A stretch of 64,000 bases of DNA from Pseudomonas lini (GCF_964063345.1 NZ_OZ061318.1:4898001-4962000), one strand, 5' to 3'. Counted from the stretch's first letter, positions 23,191-31,810 are shown. The notes: generated from the letters alone by a model not told the origin. Numbers and translations are program-made.

Positions 23191-25950
23191 ATGAACAGCC
23201 CAATCACCAACGCTGCCCCTGCTTCCAATGGACAAGTCGTTGTATTTCCGCCCGATCGCGGCATCGGCGTGCTGGCTATCACCGCCCCCTATCCACTTGG
23301 TTTCAAACCGCAGAACGACGGTGCGTTGGGGATCAACATCAACATGGTGCACGGTGATCGTGACGGACTGCTGGTTTACATCCTGGCCTATCTGAACATG
23401 GCCGTCGGCGACTACATCAAGGTTTTCATCGAAACAAAAAACACTCCCGTCGCTCAATTCCCGGTCACCGAAGCGCATTTCGATGCTCAAGGGGGTGGGA
23501 AAAACATTCCTTTCTATATTTCGGCCGACACCCTGCTGGCCAAATTTTCACCTCTGCAGTTAGCGAACAAGAACTTCTGGGTCGAGATCAAACGCGTGAG
23601 TGGCAACACCGAAGAATCACCACCGGTTCCGTTGCTTTATAAATACCCGGCGCCGGGCGAAGCGGATACCGACGGCGGCAAGCCATTCAACCAGGGCCTT
23701 AAATTGCCCGTCGCCTCGGAAAGTGTCGTCGATCAGACTGTGATCAACGACGGCCTGTTCGTGACCGTGCCGGCGTATTTCAATCAACACATCGGTGACG
23801 TGGTGGTGCTTGCCTTCGGGTCTTTACTCCTGGAGAGCACTGTCACCGAATTGGGGGATGTGGTCTTTGAACTGACACCAGAAATGCTCGCCACCCTGGC
23901 GCCCACCAGCAGCCTGGTGGTGCGCTGGGAGGTGTTCGACGTCGTGGAAAACTCCAGCGGCTGGTCGGATGCACTCATCCTCACCTTCAAACCCGGCATG
24001 GTGTTGCTGGCCGCACCGATTTTTGAACAGGCTGACCCCGACAATGTGGTGAATCACGATGGGCTGGCGGGCGGTGCCATGGTGATCCTGGTCACCGGGG
24101 TATTTGCAATAAATGATCTGATCAAGCTGACCGTGGAAGGGCTCACCAAGGGTGGCGACCCCGCCACCCGCACCTTCAGCGTGACGTTGGCTGCCGCGAG
24201 CAGAGCTTTGGACTTTCCGGTGCCCAACGAGTGGGTACGCAACCTGATTGGCGGTTCGGCGCGGGCCTCCTATACCTTGACCAGGGCCGGCAAGCTCCAG
24301 CGCTCGAAACCCGCCGATGCCACCTTCACCGGTACGTCCCTGACATTGGGGCCGCCGATTGTCAGTCCGTTGGTAGACAACAAACTACCGGTCGACACCG
24401 CCACGGCCACGGTGCAGGTCGCCGAATACTGGCCGTTGAAAACTGGCGCGACCGTCAAACTCAAATGGCAAACCACCGATCAAGACGGGATTGCGACGCT
24501 GTTCATTTTCCAACTGCTCGTCACCGACCCGGCACAACCGATCATTTTCCAAGTGCCCGCCAAATACATCGCCCCCTACGCCAGTACGCCGTTGACCGTG
24601 CAATGCACGGTGACCAATGCGGGTGAAGTGGAGGTGTTTTCCGGATTGCTGCAGTTGATGTTTGGTGATGCGACACAAATTGCAGTGGAGCCACCCAAGC
24701 TGGTTTCCCCAGCCACAAATCCCCTTGACCCGCTGCGCTATACGCATGTGAGCGTACGAGTTGACCATGCCGCGGCCGTTCCCGGTGACAAGGCACGACT
24801 ATATTTGCTGAATCCATTGCCGGGTTCGCCCGCGTTTGTCGATCTACCGCTGGATCAGAAATTTGCCCTGTTCACCCTCGATGCCACCTTCCTCGGGCTT
24901 TGGCAGGGCAAGGTGCCGCAGTTGGCCTGGAAGTTGATCAAGGGCGAGCAGCCGGTTGCCGAATCGGGGCCATTGGTGTTGACCGTGAACCGGATTGCGG
25001 ATGGGGATTCACGCTTGCCTACACCGACCATTGAGGGTCGGACGGGGTCGGAACTGGATGTCACCCAACTGGTGGCGGGCGATACGTTAAGTATTGCGCA
25101 ATGGTTGCTTCAAGTGGCGGGGCGGTATGTGTGGTTGCGGTGTGACGGGTTTAACAACAGCGGTGCGCCGATATTTTTTGATGTCCTTGATGGTGTACTT
25201 CACAACGAAACACAGGGGCTGACGCAGTCGCTCGGGCAGGCGTTGGTGGATTGGTTTAAAACACTCAAGCATGGCACTCCTGCGACGATCACGTTCAGGG
25301 TCAACTATTCCGGAGCACGCGACTTGCTAACGGCGGTGGCTTTTCCTGTACGTACTTATATGGTTAAGGCTGAACCCGATATTCCGGAGCTTATTGTGGA
25401 TCCTTCGCTGCTCAGTTTGAAAGGAGAGAACTTTACGTTCAGATATAATTTTTATTACACCGGTGACGATGCCCCCGGCACAGCTGCAGATCGGAGCGCA
25501 AAAGGTGGAGTGGGTACGATTACCTATGAGTCACATAACCCATTAATCGCGTCAGTCGATGCCAAAGGGAGGGTCCGAAGCGAAGGAAATGGCAGAACGA
25601 CAATAGTGGTTCGCGATACTGCGGGTCAACAAAAGTCATTTGATGTCGAAACGGCGAATGTCACCCACGTCGAATACACCCCACAATTAACTCTCGCGAA
25701 TGCAAGAACGTACATAAGTCAGGTAGGTGGCACTATGATTGCTAACAACTTGGCAGATAGCCGGGTGCAAATAGCATCTAGACGTTCAAGTCAGTTCGCC
25801 ATCGCCATAGGAATTCCAGCGTCAAATAGTTACCACGGTCAGGTTACAATTTCGCGAACTTTAGGAGCGTCAGTACGATTCGGTGTATCTACGTTCAATG
25901 CGAACGGAACAACAGCTGTTCACTATTGGATTAATAGACCAGCAGATTAA
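23191..25950 (+). CDS. Large Ig-like repeat protein, uncharacterised
   Basis: 919 residues from MNSPITNAAP (GGAAGG 9 bases upstream; the frame is open 16 codons further but without a site). No signal peptide or membrane segment is seen. The middle consists of several beta-rich repeats of about 120-140 residues with recurring PPxIVxP and VxVPxYxxxxIGDxV-like text. Residues of about 760-850 look like a bacterial Ig-like (Big_2) domain: ITYESHNPLIASVDAKGRV. The last 90 residues are Asn/Ser rich and unlike the rest. Base composition falls along the gene: 41 of 60 G+C at 23881-23940, 30 of 60 at 25741-25800. It is inserted between the phoQ fragment and the second DUF6124 leader. Function unknown. 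Confidence 0.75.
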   Translation: MNSPITNAAPASNGQVVVFPPDRGIGVLAITAPYPLGFKPQNDGALGININMVHGDRDGLLVYILAYLNMAVGDYIKVFIETKNTPVAQFPVTEAHFDAQGGGKNIPFYISADTLLAKFSPLQLANKNFWVEIKRVSGNTEESPPVPLLYKYPAPGEADTDGGKPFNQGLKLPVASESVVDQTVINDGLFVTVPAYFNQHIGDVVVLAFGSLLLESTVTELGDVVFELTPEMLATLAPTSSLVVRWEVFDVVENSSGWSDALILTFKPGMVLLAAPIFEQADPDNVVNHDGLAGGAMVILVTGVFAINDLIKLTVEGLTKGGDPATRTFSVTLAAASRALDFPVPNEWVRNLIGGSARASYTLTRAGKLQRSKPADATFTGTSLTLGPPIVSPLVDNKLPVDTATATVQVAEYWPLKTGATVKLKWQTTDQDGIATLFIFQLLVTDPAQPIIFQVPAKYIAPYASTPLTVQCTVTNAGEVEVFSGLLQLMFGDATQIAVEPPKLVSPATNPLDPLRYTHVSVRVDHAAAVPGDKARLYLLNPLPGSPAFVDLPLDQKFALFTLDATFLGLWQGKVPQLAWKLIKGEQPVAESGPLVLTVNRIADGDSRLPTPTIEGRTGSELDVTQLVAGDTLSIAQWLLQVAGRYVWLRCDGFNNSGAPIFFDVLDGVLHNETQGLTQSLGQALVDWFKTLKHGTPATITFRVNYSGARDLLTAVAFPVRTYMVKAEPDIPELIVDPSLLSLKGENFTFRYNFYYTGDDAPGTAADRSAKGGVGTITYESHNPLIASVDAKGRVRSEGNGRTTIVVRDTAGQQKSFDVETANVTHVEYTPQLTLANARTYISQVGGTMIANNLADSRVQIASRRSSQFAIAIGIPASNSYHGQVTISRTLGASVRFGVSTFNANGTTAVHYWINRPAD

Positions 25951-26037
25951 TTGATTCGATCCAGAGCACAGAAAAACGGACGCATTTAATTATCTAGCCG
26001 ATCTTGCACCCCGTGAGGCCTGAGTGAGTATTAAACG

Positions 26038-26288
26038 GAGATGTTTAAAAAGACACCTCCAGATACTCACTCAGGCTACACATCCTTGCGCCGTTGCCTA
26101 CGACTGCGCCAGAATCCGCCGGCTTGTGTGCCTTGGGCCGGATCTCTATTGTTTCCCGGTCGCTGACAAATCAGCGATCGGGTTTAGCGACCCGACCAGG
26201 TATAAGCGCAACACTTCAGTCTTGCTGCAGGCGAACGTCTGCAGTTTCGATATGGCGGCTGTGCGCGGGAGACCCTCGGGTCTGCCGG
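26038..26288 (+). ncRNA. C4-antisense-like RNA, copy 2 (constant block plus antisense part)
   Basis: The same architecture as at 21818 but with different specificity segments. Constant block to 26182 with CGCTGA/TCAGCG hairpin; CGGG/CCCG hairpin with loop TTTAGCGA (26183-26190, start of a'); AGGTATAAG (26198-26206, end of a'); a CTGCAG/CTGCAG hairpin (26225-26244); segment b' GGCGGCTGT (26254-26262); and a small AGACC/GGTCT hairpin (26270-26283). Compared with copy 1, nearly every base of a' has changed and b' has three changes, all matched in the target, which is covariation evidence for pairing. Confidence 0.62.
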
Positions 26289-26386
26289 GTCTTATACCTC
26301 TCGGTTCGCTAACCTGCGTACAGCCGCCACCCTTACTTGTTTAGCGACAGGTTCTGGTGGCTCCATCAGGTATAAGGAGCTTCACC
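26289..26386 (+). promoter_or_regulatory. Antisense target and Shine-Dalgarno switch of DUF6124 copy 2
   Basis: Target a: CTTATACCT (26291-26299) and TCGCTAA (26306-26312); target b: ACAGCCGCC (26320-26328). TTTAGCGA recurs at 26340-26347 and AGGTATAAG at 26368-26376, the latter overlapping the AAGGAG ribosome-binding site (26374-26379). The target can pair with these over 7 and 9 perfect base pairs and so hide the ribosome-binding site, or with the upstream antisense part. Confidence 0.65.
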
Positions 26387-26746
26387 ATGTTCAAGATCAC
26401 ACCCAACCCACCCGAAACCGACGACGTTTCCCCCTACGAATCCCTCGACTCCCAAAAACTCCACGAAGCCGCCGACCGCGCCCTCGATTACTACCTCAAA
26501 CCGCCCATCCCCAAAGACACCAAGCGCAAACCCAGCACCATCTACCATGTGGGTGCGAAGGTCGATAACGAAACCCTGCTGGTCAACGCCTGCGAATCCC
26601 TGGCGTCAGCGAGCATGATGCTCACTGAGTTCGCCGGATTGGTGGACATGCCACATCGCAACATGATGTTGGGGATTCAATCGGTGGTCATGCTCGGCGA
26701 GCTGGCGGTGAATCGGGTGCTGGATAACCTCGACCCGCAAGGCTAG
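26387..26746 (+). CDS. DUF6124 family protein, copy 2
   Basis: 119 residues, identical to the protein at 22164-22523 except Ile for Val at residue 4. Nucleotide differences are also few and lie mainly at the two ends, so the coding part was duplicated recently or is being homogenised, while the regulatory leaders have diverged. The start has AAGGAG 7 bases upstream. Followed by the same two REPINs and then the AraC regulator in the opposite direction. Function unknown. Confidence 0.8.
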   Translation: MFKITPNPPETDDVSPYESLDSQKLHEAADRALDYYLKPPIPKDTKRKPSTIYHVGAKVDNETLLVNACESLASASMMLTEFAGLVDMPHRNMMLGIQSVVMLGELAVNRVLDNLDPQG

Positions 26747-26772
26747 TCAGGATCTATGGCAAAAGTGGCTTG

Positions 26773-26906
26773 TTGTGGCGAGGGAGCTTGCTCCCGCTCG
26801 GCTGCGCAGCAGTCGCAAAGCCTGAGCATGCGGTATGTCTGAAAAACCGTGATTGCCGGAATTGGGGCCGCTTCGCAACCCAGCGGGAGCAAGCTCCCTC
26901 GCCACA
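26773..26906. repeat. REPIN, family B (duplicated unit, copy 2)
   Basis: Counterpart of 22551-22684; the inner loop differs at a few positions. Confidence 0.88.
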
Positions 26907-26943
26907 ACAGCTCGGTTAACTGCAAGTTTTGCGGTGTTCTTTC

Positions 26944-27050
26944 GGGCCTCATCGCGGGCAAGCCCGCTCCCACAGGTTTCGACTTCTGACACAAAATTTG
27001 TGAACAACATGGCCCCCTGTGGGAGCGGGCTTGCCCGCGATGAGGCCAGT
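26944..27050. repeat. REPIN, family A (duplicated unit, copy 2)
   Basis: Intact inverted pair with extended GCCTCATCGCG / CGCGATGAGGC ends; counterpart of 22722-22826. Confidence 0.88.
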
Positions 27051-27066
27051 CAATTCAACGCAAAAA

Positions 27067-28071
27067 TCAGTTCTCTTGCGCGCGGTAAGCGCCGGGCGTC
27101 AACCCCGTCCATTTCTTGAACGCCCGGTGAAACGCCGACGGCTCGGAAAACCCCAGCTGCTCGGCAATCTGCTGCAACGACAGATCCGCACGCCCCAGGT
27201 GATAAATCGCAATGTCCCGCCGCAGCTGATCCTTCAATTCCTGAAAACTCGTGCCTTCTTCGCGCAAATGCCGACGCAACGTTTGCGGGCTGATGTGCAG
27301 GTGCGCGGCCACGGCTTCCAGGTCCGGCCAGTGTGCACTGTCGCGGCTGAGCAAGCGGCGCAACTGGCTGCTCAGGCTGTCGCCTTCGTCGGGGCGTGAT
27401 AACAGGTCGGCGGGGGAGCGTTCGAGAAAGTGCTTGAGGGTGCGTTCGTCCTGCAACAGCGGCATGTTCAGGTAGCGACTGTGAAACAGCAGGCTGCTTG
27501 GCGCGGGGGCACTCGAGAACTCAAGCGGGCAGGAAAACAGCAAATCGTATTCGGCCCCGTGTTCGGGCCTCGGGTAGCTGAACGTGGCCTGCTCCAGACG
27601 AATGCGCTGGCCGATCAGCCAGCTGCCAAACCGATGCCAGATCACCAACAGGCTTTCACTGAGGAAGTGGTCCGGGTCCCACAGCAGCGAATCGTCGAGG
27701 CTCAGGCGAACCATGTCGCCTTCGTGGCTCAGCGTCAGACGCGGCGCGCCGGGGAACAGGCTGTAGAACAACAAGCCGCGGTTGAGCGCTTTCTCCAGCG
27801 TGCGGCAGTGAATCACCGCGTGGCACATCATCGCGAAGCTGCCGGGTTTGCTCGGCGCCAGCCCGAAGCCCAGGTATTCATCATCCAGAGCCAGCCACAG
27901 CCCTTGGATCAATCGGGCGAACTGCTCGGGCGCGATTCGGGCGCGCGGCTCCTCGAGCAACTCTGGGCTGATCCCCAGTTGCTGCAACAGACTCGAATAG
28001 TCATAGCCACGCCGACGCGCGCCACCGAGGGCGGCACGGGCGAAATGGCTGGCGATGGTGCGTTCACGCAT
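27067..28071 (-). CDS. AraC-family transcriptional regulator
   Basis: 334 residues from MRERTIASHF; the frame is open further but this start fits regulators of this subgroup. N-terminal ligand-binding domain of the arabinose-binding-like type (about 20-215) and C-terminal AraC DNA-binding domain (about 230-330) with two helix-turn-helix parts: LEAVAAHLHISPQTLRRHL and LQQIAEQLGFSEPSAFHRAF. It is divergent from dctA; P. aeruginosa likewise has a regulator gene beside dctA (PA1182-PA1183, from memory). It may act on itself or on neighbouring genes; the ligand is unknown. A diverged copy of its 3' end lies at 22845-22966. Confidence 0.85.
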   Translation of the reverse strand: MRERTIASHFARAALGGARRRGYDYSSLLQQLGISPELLEEPRARIAPEQFARLIQGLWLALDDEYLGFGLAPSKPGSFAMMCHAVIHCRTLEKALNRGLLFYSLFPGAPRLTLSHEGDMVRLSLDDSLLWDPDHFLSESLLVIWHRFGSWLIGQRIRLEQATFSYPRPEHGAEYDLLFSCPLEFSSAPAPSSLLFHSRYLNMPLLQDERTLKHFLERSPADLLSRPDEGDSLSSQLRRLLSRDSAHWPDLEAVAAHLHISPQTLRRHLREEGTSFQELKDQLRRDIAIYHLGRADLSLQQIAEQLGFSEPSAFHRAFKKWTGLTPGAYRAQEN

Positions 28072-28130
28072 AGAGGGCAGGTCCGTCCACTGAGTATTGG
28101 AGAGTAGCGGTGCCGGTCGATGATGAACAA

Positions 28131-28185
28131 GGCGGATATCCGCCAAATTGCAGGACGAGGTTTGGTTGATGGGCGGATATCCGCC
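28131..28185. promoter_or_regulatory. Two identical palindromes upstream of dctA (enhancer sites)
   Basis: GGCGGATATCCGCC occurs at 28131-28144 and again at 28172-28185, 41 bp apart, close to four helical turns. They lie about 80-135 bases before the sigma-54 promoter, the normal place for an enhancer-binding protein. DctD of the DctB/DctD pair is the likely ligand; the adjacent AraC regulator is the alternative. Confidence 0.65.
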
Positions 28186-28264
28186 ACATCGTTGTAATGG
28201 GGCGGTGACGAAAAAAAACCTGTAACCCTTGATGTCACAAGGCTGGCAGCTTTTTTTTCGAAGG

Positions 28265-28279
28265 TGGCACGGGCCTTGC
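28265..28279 (+). promoter_or_regulatory. Sigma-54 promoter of dctA
   Basis: TGGCAC-GGGCC-TTGC, a full -24/-12 match, 132 bases before the dctA ATG. RpoN-dependent expression of dctA is known in Pseudomonas and rhizobia. Confidence 0.85.
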
Positions 28280-28411
28280 GATACAAGCCGCAGAGGTCTG
28301 CTATCGCGCAGCTCGACAAAACAAATCCCTCCAGTGCAGGAGGGTTCGCAAATGAGGTGTCAGGGACAACAGTTGGATGTTGTTACTGGGGCACTCTTGA
28401 GGAACTTTGCA

Positions 28412-29746
28412 ATGACGACTCGTCAGCCACTGTATAAATCCCTGTACTTCCAGGTGATCGTTGCCATCGCTATCGGCATCCTGCTCGGTCACTTCTACCC
28501 GCAGACCGGTGTAGCCCTCAAGCCGCTGGGTGACGGGTTCATCAAACTGATCAAAATGGTCATCGCACCGATCATCTTCTGTACCGTTGTCAGCGGCATC
28601 GCCGGCATGCAGAACATGAAATCGGTCGGCAAGACCGGCGGCTATGCGCTGCTGTACTTCGAAATCGTCTCCACCATTGCCTTGCTGATCGGTCTGGTCG
28701 TGGTCAACGTCGTGCAACCGGGCGCCGGCATGCACATCGACGTAACCACTCTGGACACCAGCAAAATCGCTGGCTTCATCTCGGCCGGTAAAGACCAGAG
28801 CATCATTGCCTTTATCCTCAACGTGATCCCGAACACCATCGTCGGCGCCTTCGCCAACGGCGATATCCTGCAAGTGCTGATGTTCTCGGTGATCTTCGGT
28901 TTCGCCCTGCATCGCCTGGGTGCCTACGGCAAACCGGTGCTGGACTTCATCGATCGCTTTGCTCACGTGATGTTCAACATCATCAACATGATCATGAAGC
29001 TCGCTCCAGTCGGCGCATTCGGTGCGATGGCTTTCACCATCGGTGCCTACGGTGTCGGTTCGCTGGTGCAACTGGGTCAGCTGATGATCTGCTTCTACAT
29101 CACCTGCATCCTGTTCGTAGTCTTTGTACTGGGCGCCATCTGCCGCGCGCACGGCTTCAGTGTGCTGAAACTGATTCGCTACATCCGTGAAGAGCTGCTG
29201 ATCGTGCTGGGCACTTCCTCTTCGGAATCCGCGCTGCCACGCATGCTGATCAAGATGGAACGCCTGGGTGCGCAGAAATCGGTTGTGGGTCTGGTGATCC
29301 CGACTGGCTACTCGTTCAACCTCGACGGTACTTCGATCTACCTGACCATGGCGGCTGTGTTCATCGCTCAGGCGACTGACACCCCGATGGACCTGACTCA
29401 CCAGATCACCTTGCTGCTGGTGCTGCTGTTGTCCTCCAAAGGTGCGGCGGGTGTGACCGGTAGCGGCTTCATCGTGCTGGCGGCCACTCTGTCGGCCGTG
29501 GGTACTCTGCCGGTTGCTGGCCTGGCGCTGATCCTCGGTATCGACCGCTTCATGTCTGAAGCCCGTGCGCTGACCAACCTTGTGGGTAACGCCGTGGCCA
29601 CCCTCGTGGTCGCCAAGTGGGTAAAAGAGCTGGACGAAGACAAGCTGCAAGTCGAGCTGGCTTCCGGCGGTCGCGGTATCTCCGATACTCGCGAGGAAGA
29701 TGACCTGGGTGTGGCTGAAGGCCCAACCCCGGCCAACGTCAAGTAA
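28412..29746 (+). CDS. dctA: C4-dicarboxylate transporter DctA
   Basis: 444 residues from [14 protein letters not shown] with GAGGAA upstream; the longer frame runs through the promoter and is not real. Multiple membrane helices, the serine-rich re-entrant loop [10 protein letters not shown] near residue 268 and the SLDGT-like [10 protein letters not shown] motif near 300 mark the DAACS family of Na+ or H+ symporters. It imports succinate, fumarate and malate. A hydrophilic C-terminal tail follows the last helix. Regulated by a sigma-54 promoter and paired palindromes. Confidence 0.95.
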   Translation: MTTRQPLYKSLYFQVIVAIAIGILLGHFYPQTGVALKPLGDGFIKLIKMVIAPIIFCTVVSGIAGMQNMKSVGKTGGYALLYFEIVSTIALLIGLVVVNVVQPGAGMHIDVTTLDTSKIAGFISAGKDQSIIAFILNVIPNTIVGAFANGDILQVLMFSVIFGFALHRLGAYGKPVLDFIDRFAHVMFNIINMIMKLAPVGAFGAMAFTIGAYGVGSLVQLGQLMICFYITCILFVVFVLGAICRAHGFSVLKLIRYIREELLIVLGTSSSESALPRMLIKMERLGAQKSVVGLVIPTGYSFNLDGTSIYLTMAAVFIAQATDTPMDLTHQITLLLVLLLSSKGAAGVTGSGFIVLAATLSAVGTLPVAGLALILGIDRFMSEARALTNLVGNAVATLVVAKWVKELDEDKLQVELASGGRGISDTREEDDLGVAEGPTPANVK

Positions 29747-29762
29747 ACACTCTGGCTGCACT

Positions 29763-29789
29763 GAAAAACCCGCTTCGGCGGGTTTTTTC
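29763..29789 (+). terminator. Intrinsic terminator after dctA
   Basis: AAAAACCCGCTTCGGCGGG with a T-run, 16 bases past the stop. Confidence 0.9.
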
Positions 29790-29893
29790 ATGCCTGCGAT
29801 TTGAGCGCAACGGTCACCACCGCTGACACATAAGGTGATTGCTGCAATGTCCTCGGCTGCCTAGGCTTGGGGGATCGCACTGGAGAACATCTC

Positions 29894-31075
29894 ATGCTCG
29901 GTCCACTGGCATCACTCAAGGTTCTGGATTTCTCGACACTGCTACCGGGGCCGTTCGCCTCGTTGCTGCTGGCAGACATGGGCGCCGAAGTGCTGCGCAT
30001 CGAATCGCCGACCCGCATGGACCTGCTGCGAGTATTGCCGCCGCATGATCAAGGCGTGTCGGCCAGCCACGCGTACCTCAACCGCAACAAGCGCAGCCTG
30101 GCGCTGGACCTCAAGCAGCCCGAGGCGCTGGAGGTGATCAAGCAATTGCTGCAGGACCACGACATCGTGCTGGAGCAGTTTCGTCCCGGCGTGATGGACC
30201 GGTTGGGTTTGGGGTATGAAGCCTTGAAGGCGATCAATCCGAAGCTGATTTATGTGTCGATCACCGGTTATGGCCAGACCGGTCCCTACAAGGATCGCGC
30301 CGGGCACGACATCAACTACCTGGCGCTGGCGGGGCTTTCGAGCCACACCGGTCGCGCCGACAGCGGGCCAGTGCCGTTGGGCATGCAGGTGGCGGATATC
30401 GCCGGTGGCTCACTGCACGGGGTGATCGGCCTGCTGGCGGCGGTGATCGCGCGGCAACAGACAGGGCAGGGGCAGCATCTGGATGTGAGCATGACCGACT
30501 GCGCCTTCAGCCTGAATGCTATGGCCGGTGCCGGGTATCTGGCCTGTGGCGTGGAGCCGGGCAGGGAAGAGCAGATGCTCAATGGCGGCAGCTTCTATGA
30601 CTACTACCGCTCGCGCGATGGGCGCTGGTTGTCGGTGGGCAGTCTGGAGCCGGCATTCATGAAGCAGCTGTGTACGGCGCTGGGTGTGGAGGAACTGGCG
30701 GTCCAGGGCTTGTCGCCCATACCCGCCCGGCAACAGGCACTCAAGGAGGCGTTGAAAGTTGAATTCGAAAAATATGACTTTGACGAGTTGTGCGCGTTGT
30801 TTGCCGAACTCGATGCATGTGTCGAGCCGGTGTTGAGCCTGGGTGAAGCGCTCCGGCACCCGCAGTTACAGGCCCGGGAACTGGTCACGGAAGTGCCGCG
30901 AGGCGATGGTTCGACTCAGGCGCAGATGGCTTGCCCGTTGAAGTTTTCGGATGGCTTGCCTGAGCCCCGGCATATCGGTGCGGGGCTGGGTGAGCATACC
31001 GATCAGGTGTTGGGGGAGTTGGGGTTTAGTGTTGAGCGGATCGAGGAATTGCGCCGTGCCAGGGTAATTCTTTAG
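29894..31075 (+). CDS. CaiB/BaiF family CoA transferase
   Basis: 393 residues from MLGPLASLKVLDF with GGAGA upstream. Family III CoA transferase features: DFSTLLPGPFAS at the start, GADVLRIE-like GAEVLRIESPTRMD near 35, LNRNKRSLALDLK near 66 and the nucleophilic Asp region GHDINYLALAG near 139. It probably handles an acyl-CoA such as an alpha-methylacyl-CoA (racemase type) or transfers CoA between acids. Substrate unknown; it seems to form a single-gene unit. Confidence 0.82.
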   Translation: MLGPLASLKVLDFSTLLPGPFASLLLADMGAEVLRIESPTRMDLLRVLPPHDQGVSASHAYLNRNKRSLALDLKQPEALEVIKQLLQDHDIVLEQFRPGVMDRLGLGYEALKAINPKLIYVSITGYGQTGPYKDRAGHDINYLALAGLSSHTGRADSGPVPLGMQVADIAGGSLHGVIGLLAAVIARQQTGQGQHLDVSMTDCAFSLNAMAGAGYLACGVEPGREEQMLNGGSFYDYYRSRDGRWLSVGSLEPAFMKQLCTALGVEELAVQGLSPIPARQQALKEALKVEFEKYDFDELCALFAELDACVEPVLSLGEALRHPQLQARELVTEVPRGDGSTQAQMACPLKFSDGLPEPRHIGAGLGEHTDQVLGELGFSVERIEELRRARVIL

Positions 31076-31086
31076 CGGCTGTATCG

Positions 31087-31187
31087 GCCCCATCGCGGGC
31101 AAGCCCGCTCCCACAGGGATCAGCTTTGATTACAAAATTTGTGAACGAATCCGATCATTGTGGGAGCGGGCTTGCCCGCGATGAGGT
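31087..31187. repeat. REPIN, family A
   Basis: Inverted pair with about 50 bases between the arms, between the convergent CoA transferase and sprT genes. Confidence 0.88.
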
Positions 31188-31211
31188 CGGCCCAAACACC
31201 ACAAATCTGAC

Positions 31212-31706
31212 TTATTCGACCCGCATCTCGCCACTAAACACCAACGTGCTGCGACAACGCCGGCACAAATACCGCCGCCCCTGTCTCACCAGACCATGAC
31301 GCTGCGCCGAAAACGGGAAATCGCTGTCGGCGCACGGGCATTTGTAGATGTAGCGGGTCACGCTGCGGCGTTTGACGTCGTAGGTGTGGCAGCGGTTGGG
31401 CGGCAGTTCGTAAACACCGCGCATGATCAGTTGCCACTCTTCGCCATGAGGCTGGATGCGGTCGCCGAACAGTTGATGGGCGATCAGGTGCGCGACTTCA
31501 TGCGCCACGGTCTGCTTGAGGAAGTCTTCGGTGTTTTCCCGGTACAGCTGCGGATTGAAGCGCAGCAGGTTCTCGTGCAAATGCGCGACACCAGCTTTTT
31601 GCCCGCGCAGCTTGAGGCTCACCACGGGGCGTTTGAAAGGTCGTTTGAAAAAGGATTCGGCTTGTTGGAAACAGTCTTCGACGCGGGTATTGAGTTGCTC
31701 GGGCAT
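31212..31706 (-). CDS. sprT: SprT family zinc metalloprotease-like protein
   Basis: 164 residues from MPEQLNTRVED with GGAGAT upstream; the open frame continues upstream through the end of the next gene and is not coding. The zinc motif HEVAH is at about residue 70, and the C-terminal zinc ribbon has CxC (YKCPCAD) near 125 and CRRC near 150. SprT proteins resemble eukaryotic Spartan, which digests DNA-protein crosslinks; the bacterial role is poorly known. Confidence 0.85.
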   Translation of the reverse strand: MPEQLNTRVEDCFQQAESFFKRPFKRPVVSLKLRGQKAGVAHLHENLLRFNPQLYRENTEDFLKQTVAHEVAHLIAHQLFGDRIQPHGEEWQLIMRGVYELPPNRCHTYDVKRRSVTRYIYKCPCADSDFPFSAQRHGLVRQGRRYLCRRCRSTLVFSGEMRVE

Positions 31707-31810
31707 GCTTGATGGATCTCCAGAGACGTCGAGTATGCCGCAACCCTCGGGACTTGCGAATCGCTCAGGCGCCGAATGGTCGTTGCTCCTGCTCTTTCTT
31801 AGAGAGTAGA

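Noticed and set aside
21785..26746. A prophage or phage remnant, suggested by the C4-like RNAs
   Set aside because: No integrase, repressor, ant or structural gene and no attachment repeats were found; the neighbours are core genes and a duplicated chromosomal unit.
28301..29791. A 496-residue open frame opposite dctA
   Set aside because: Antisense shadow of dctA; low-complexity Asp/His/Gln composition.
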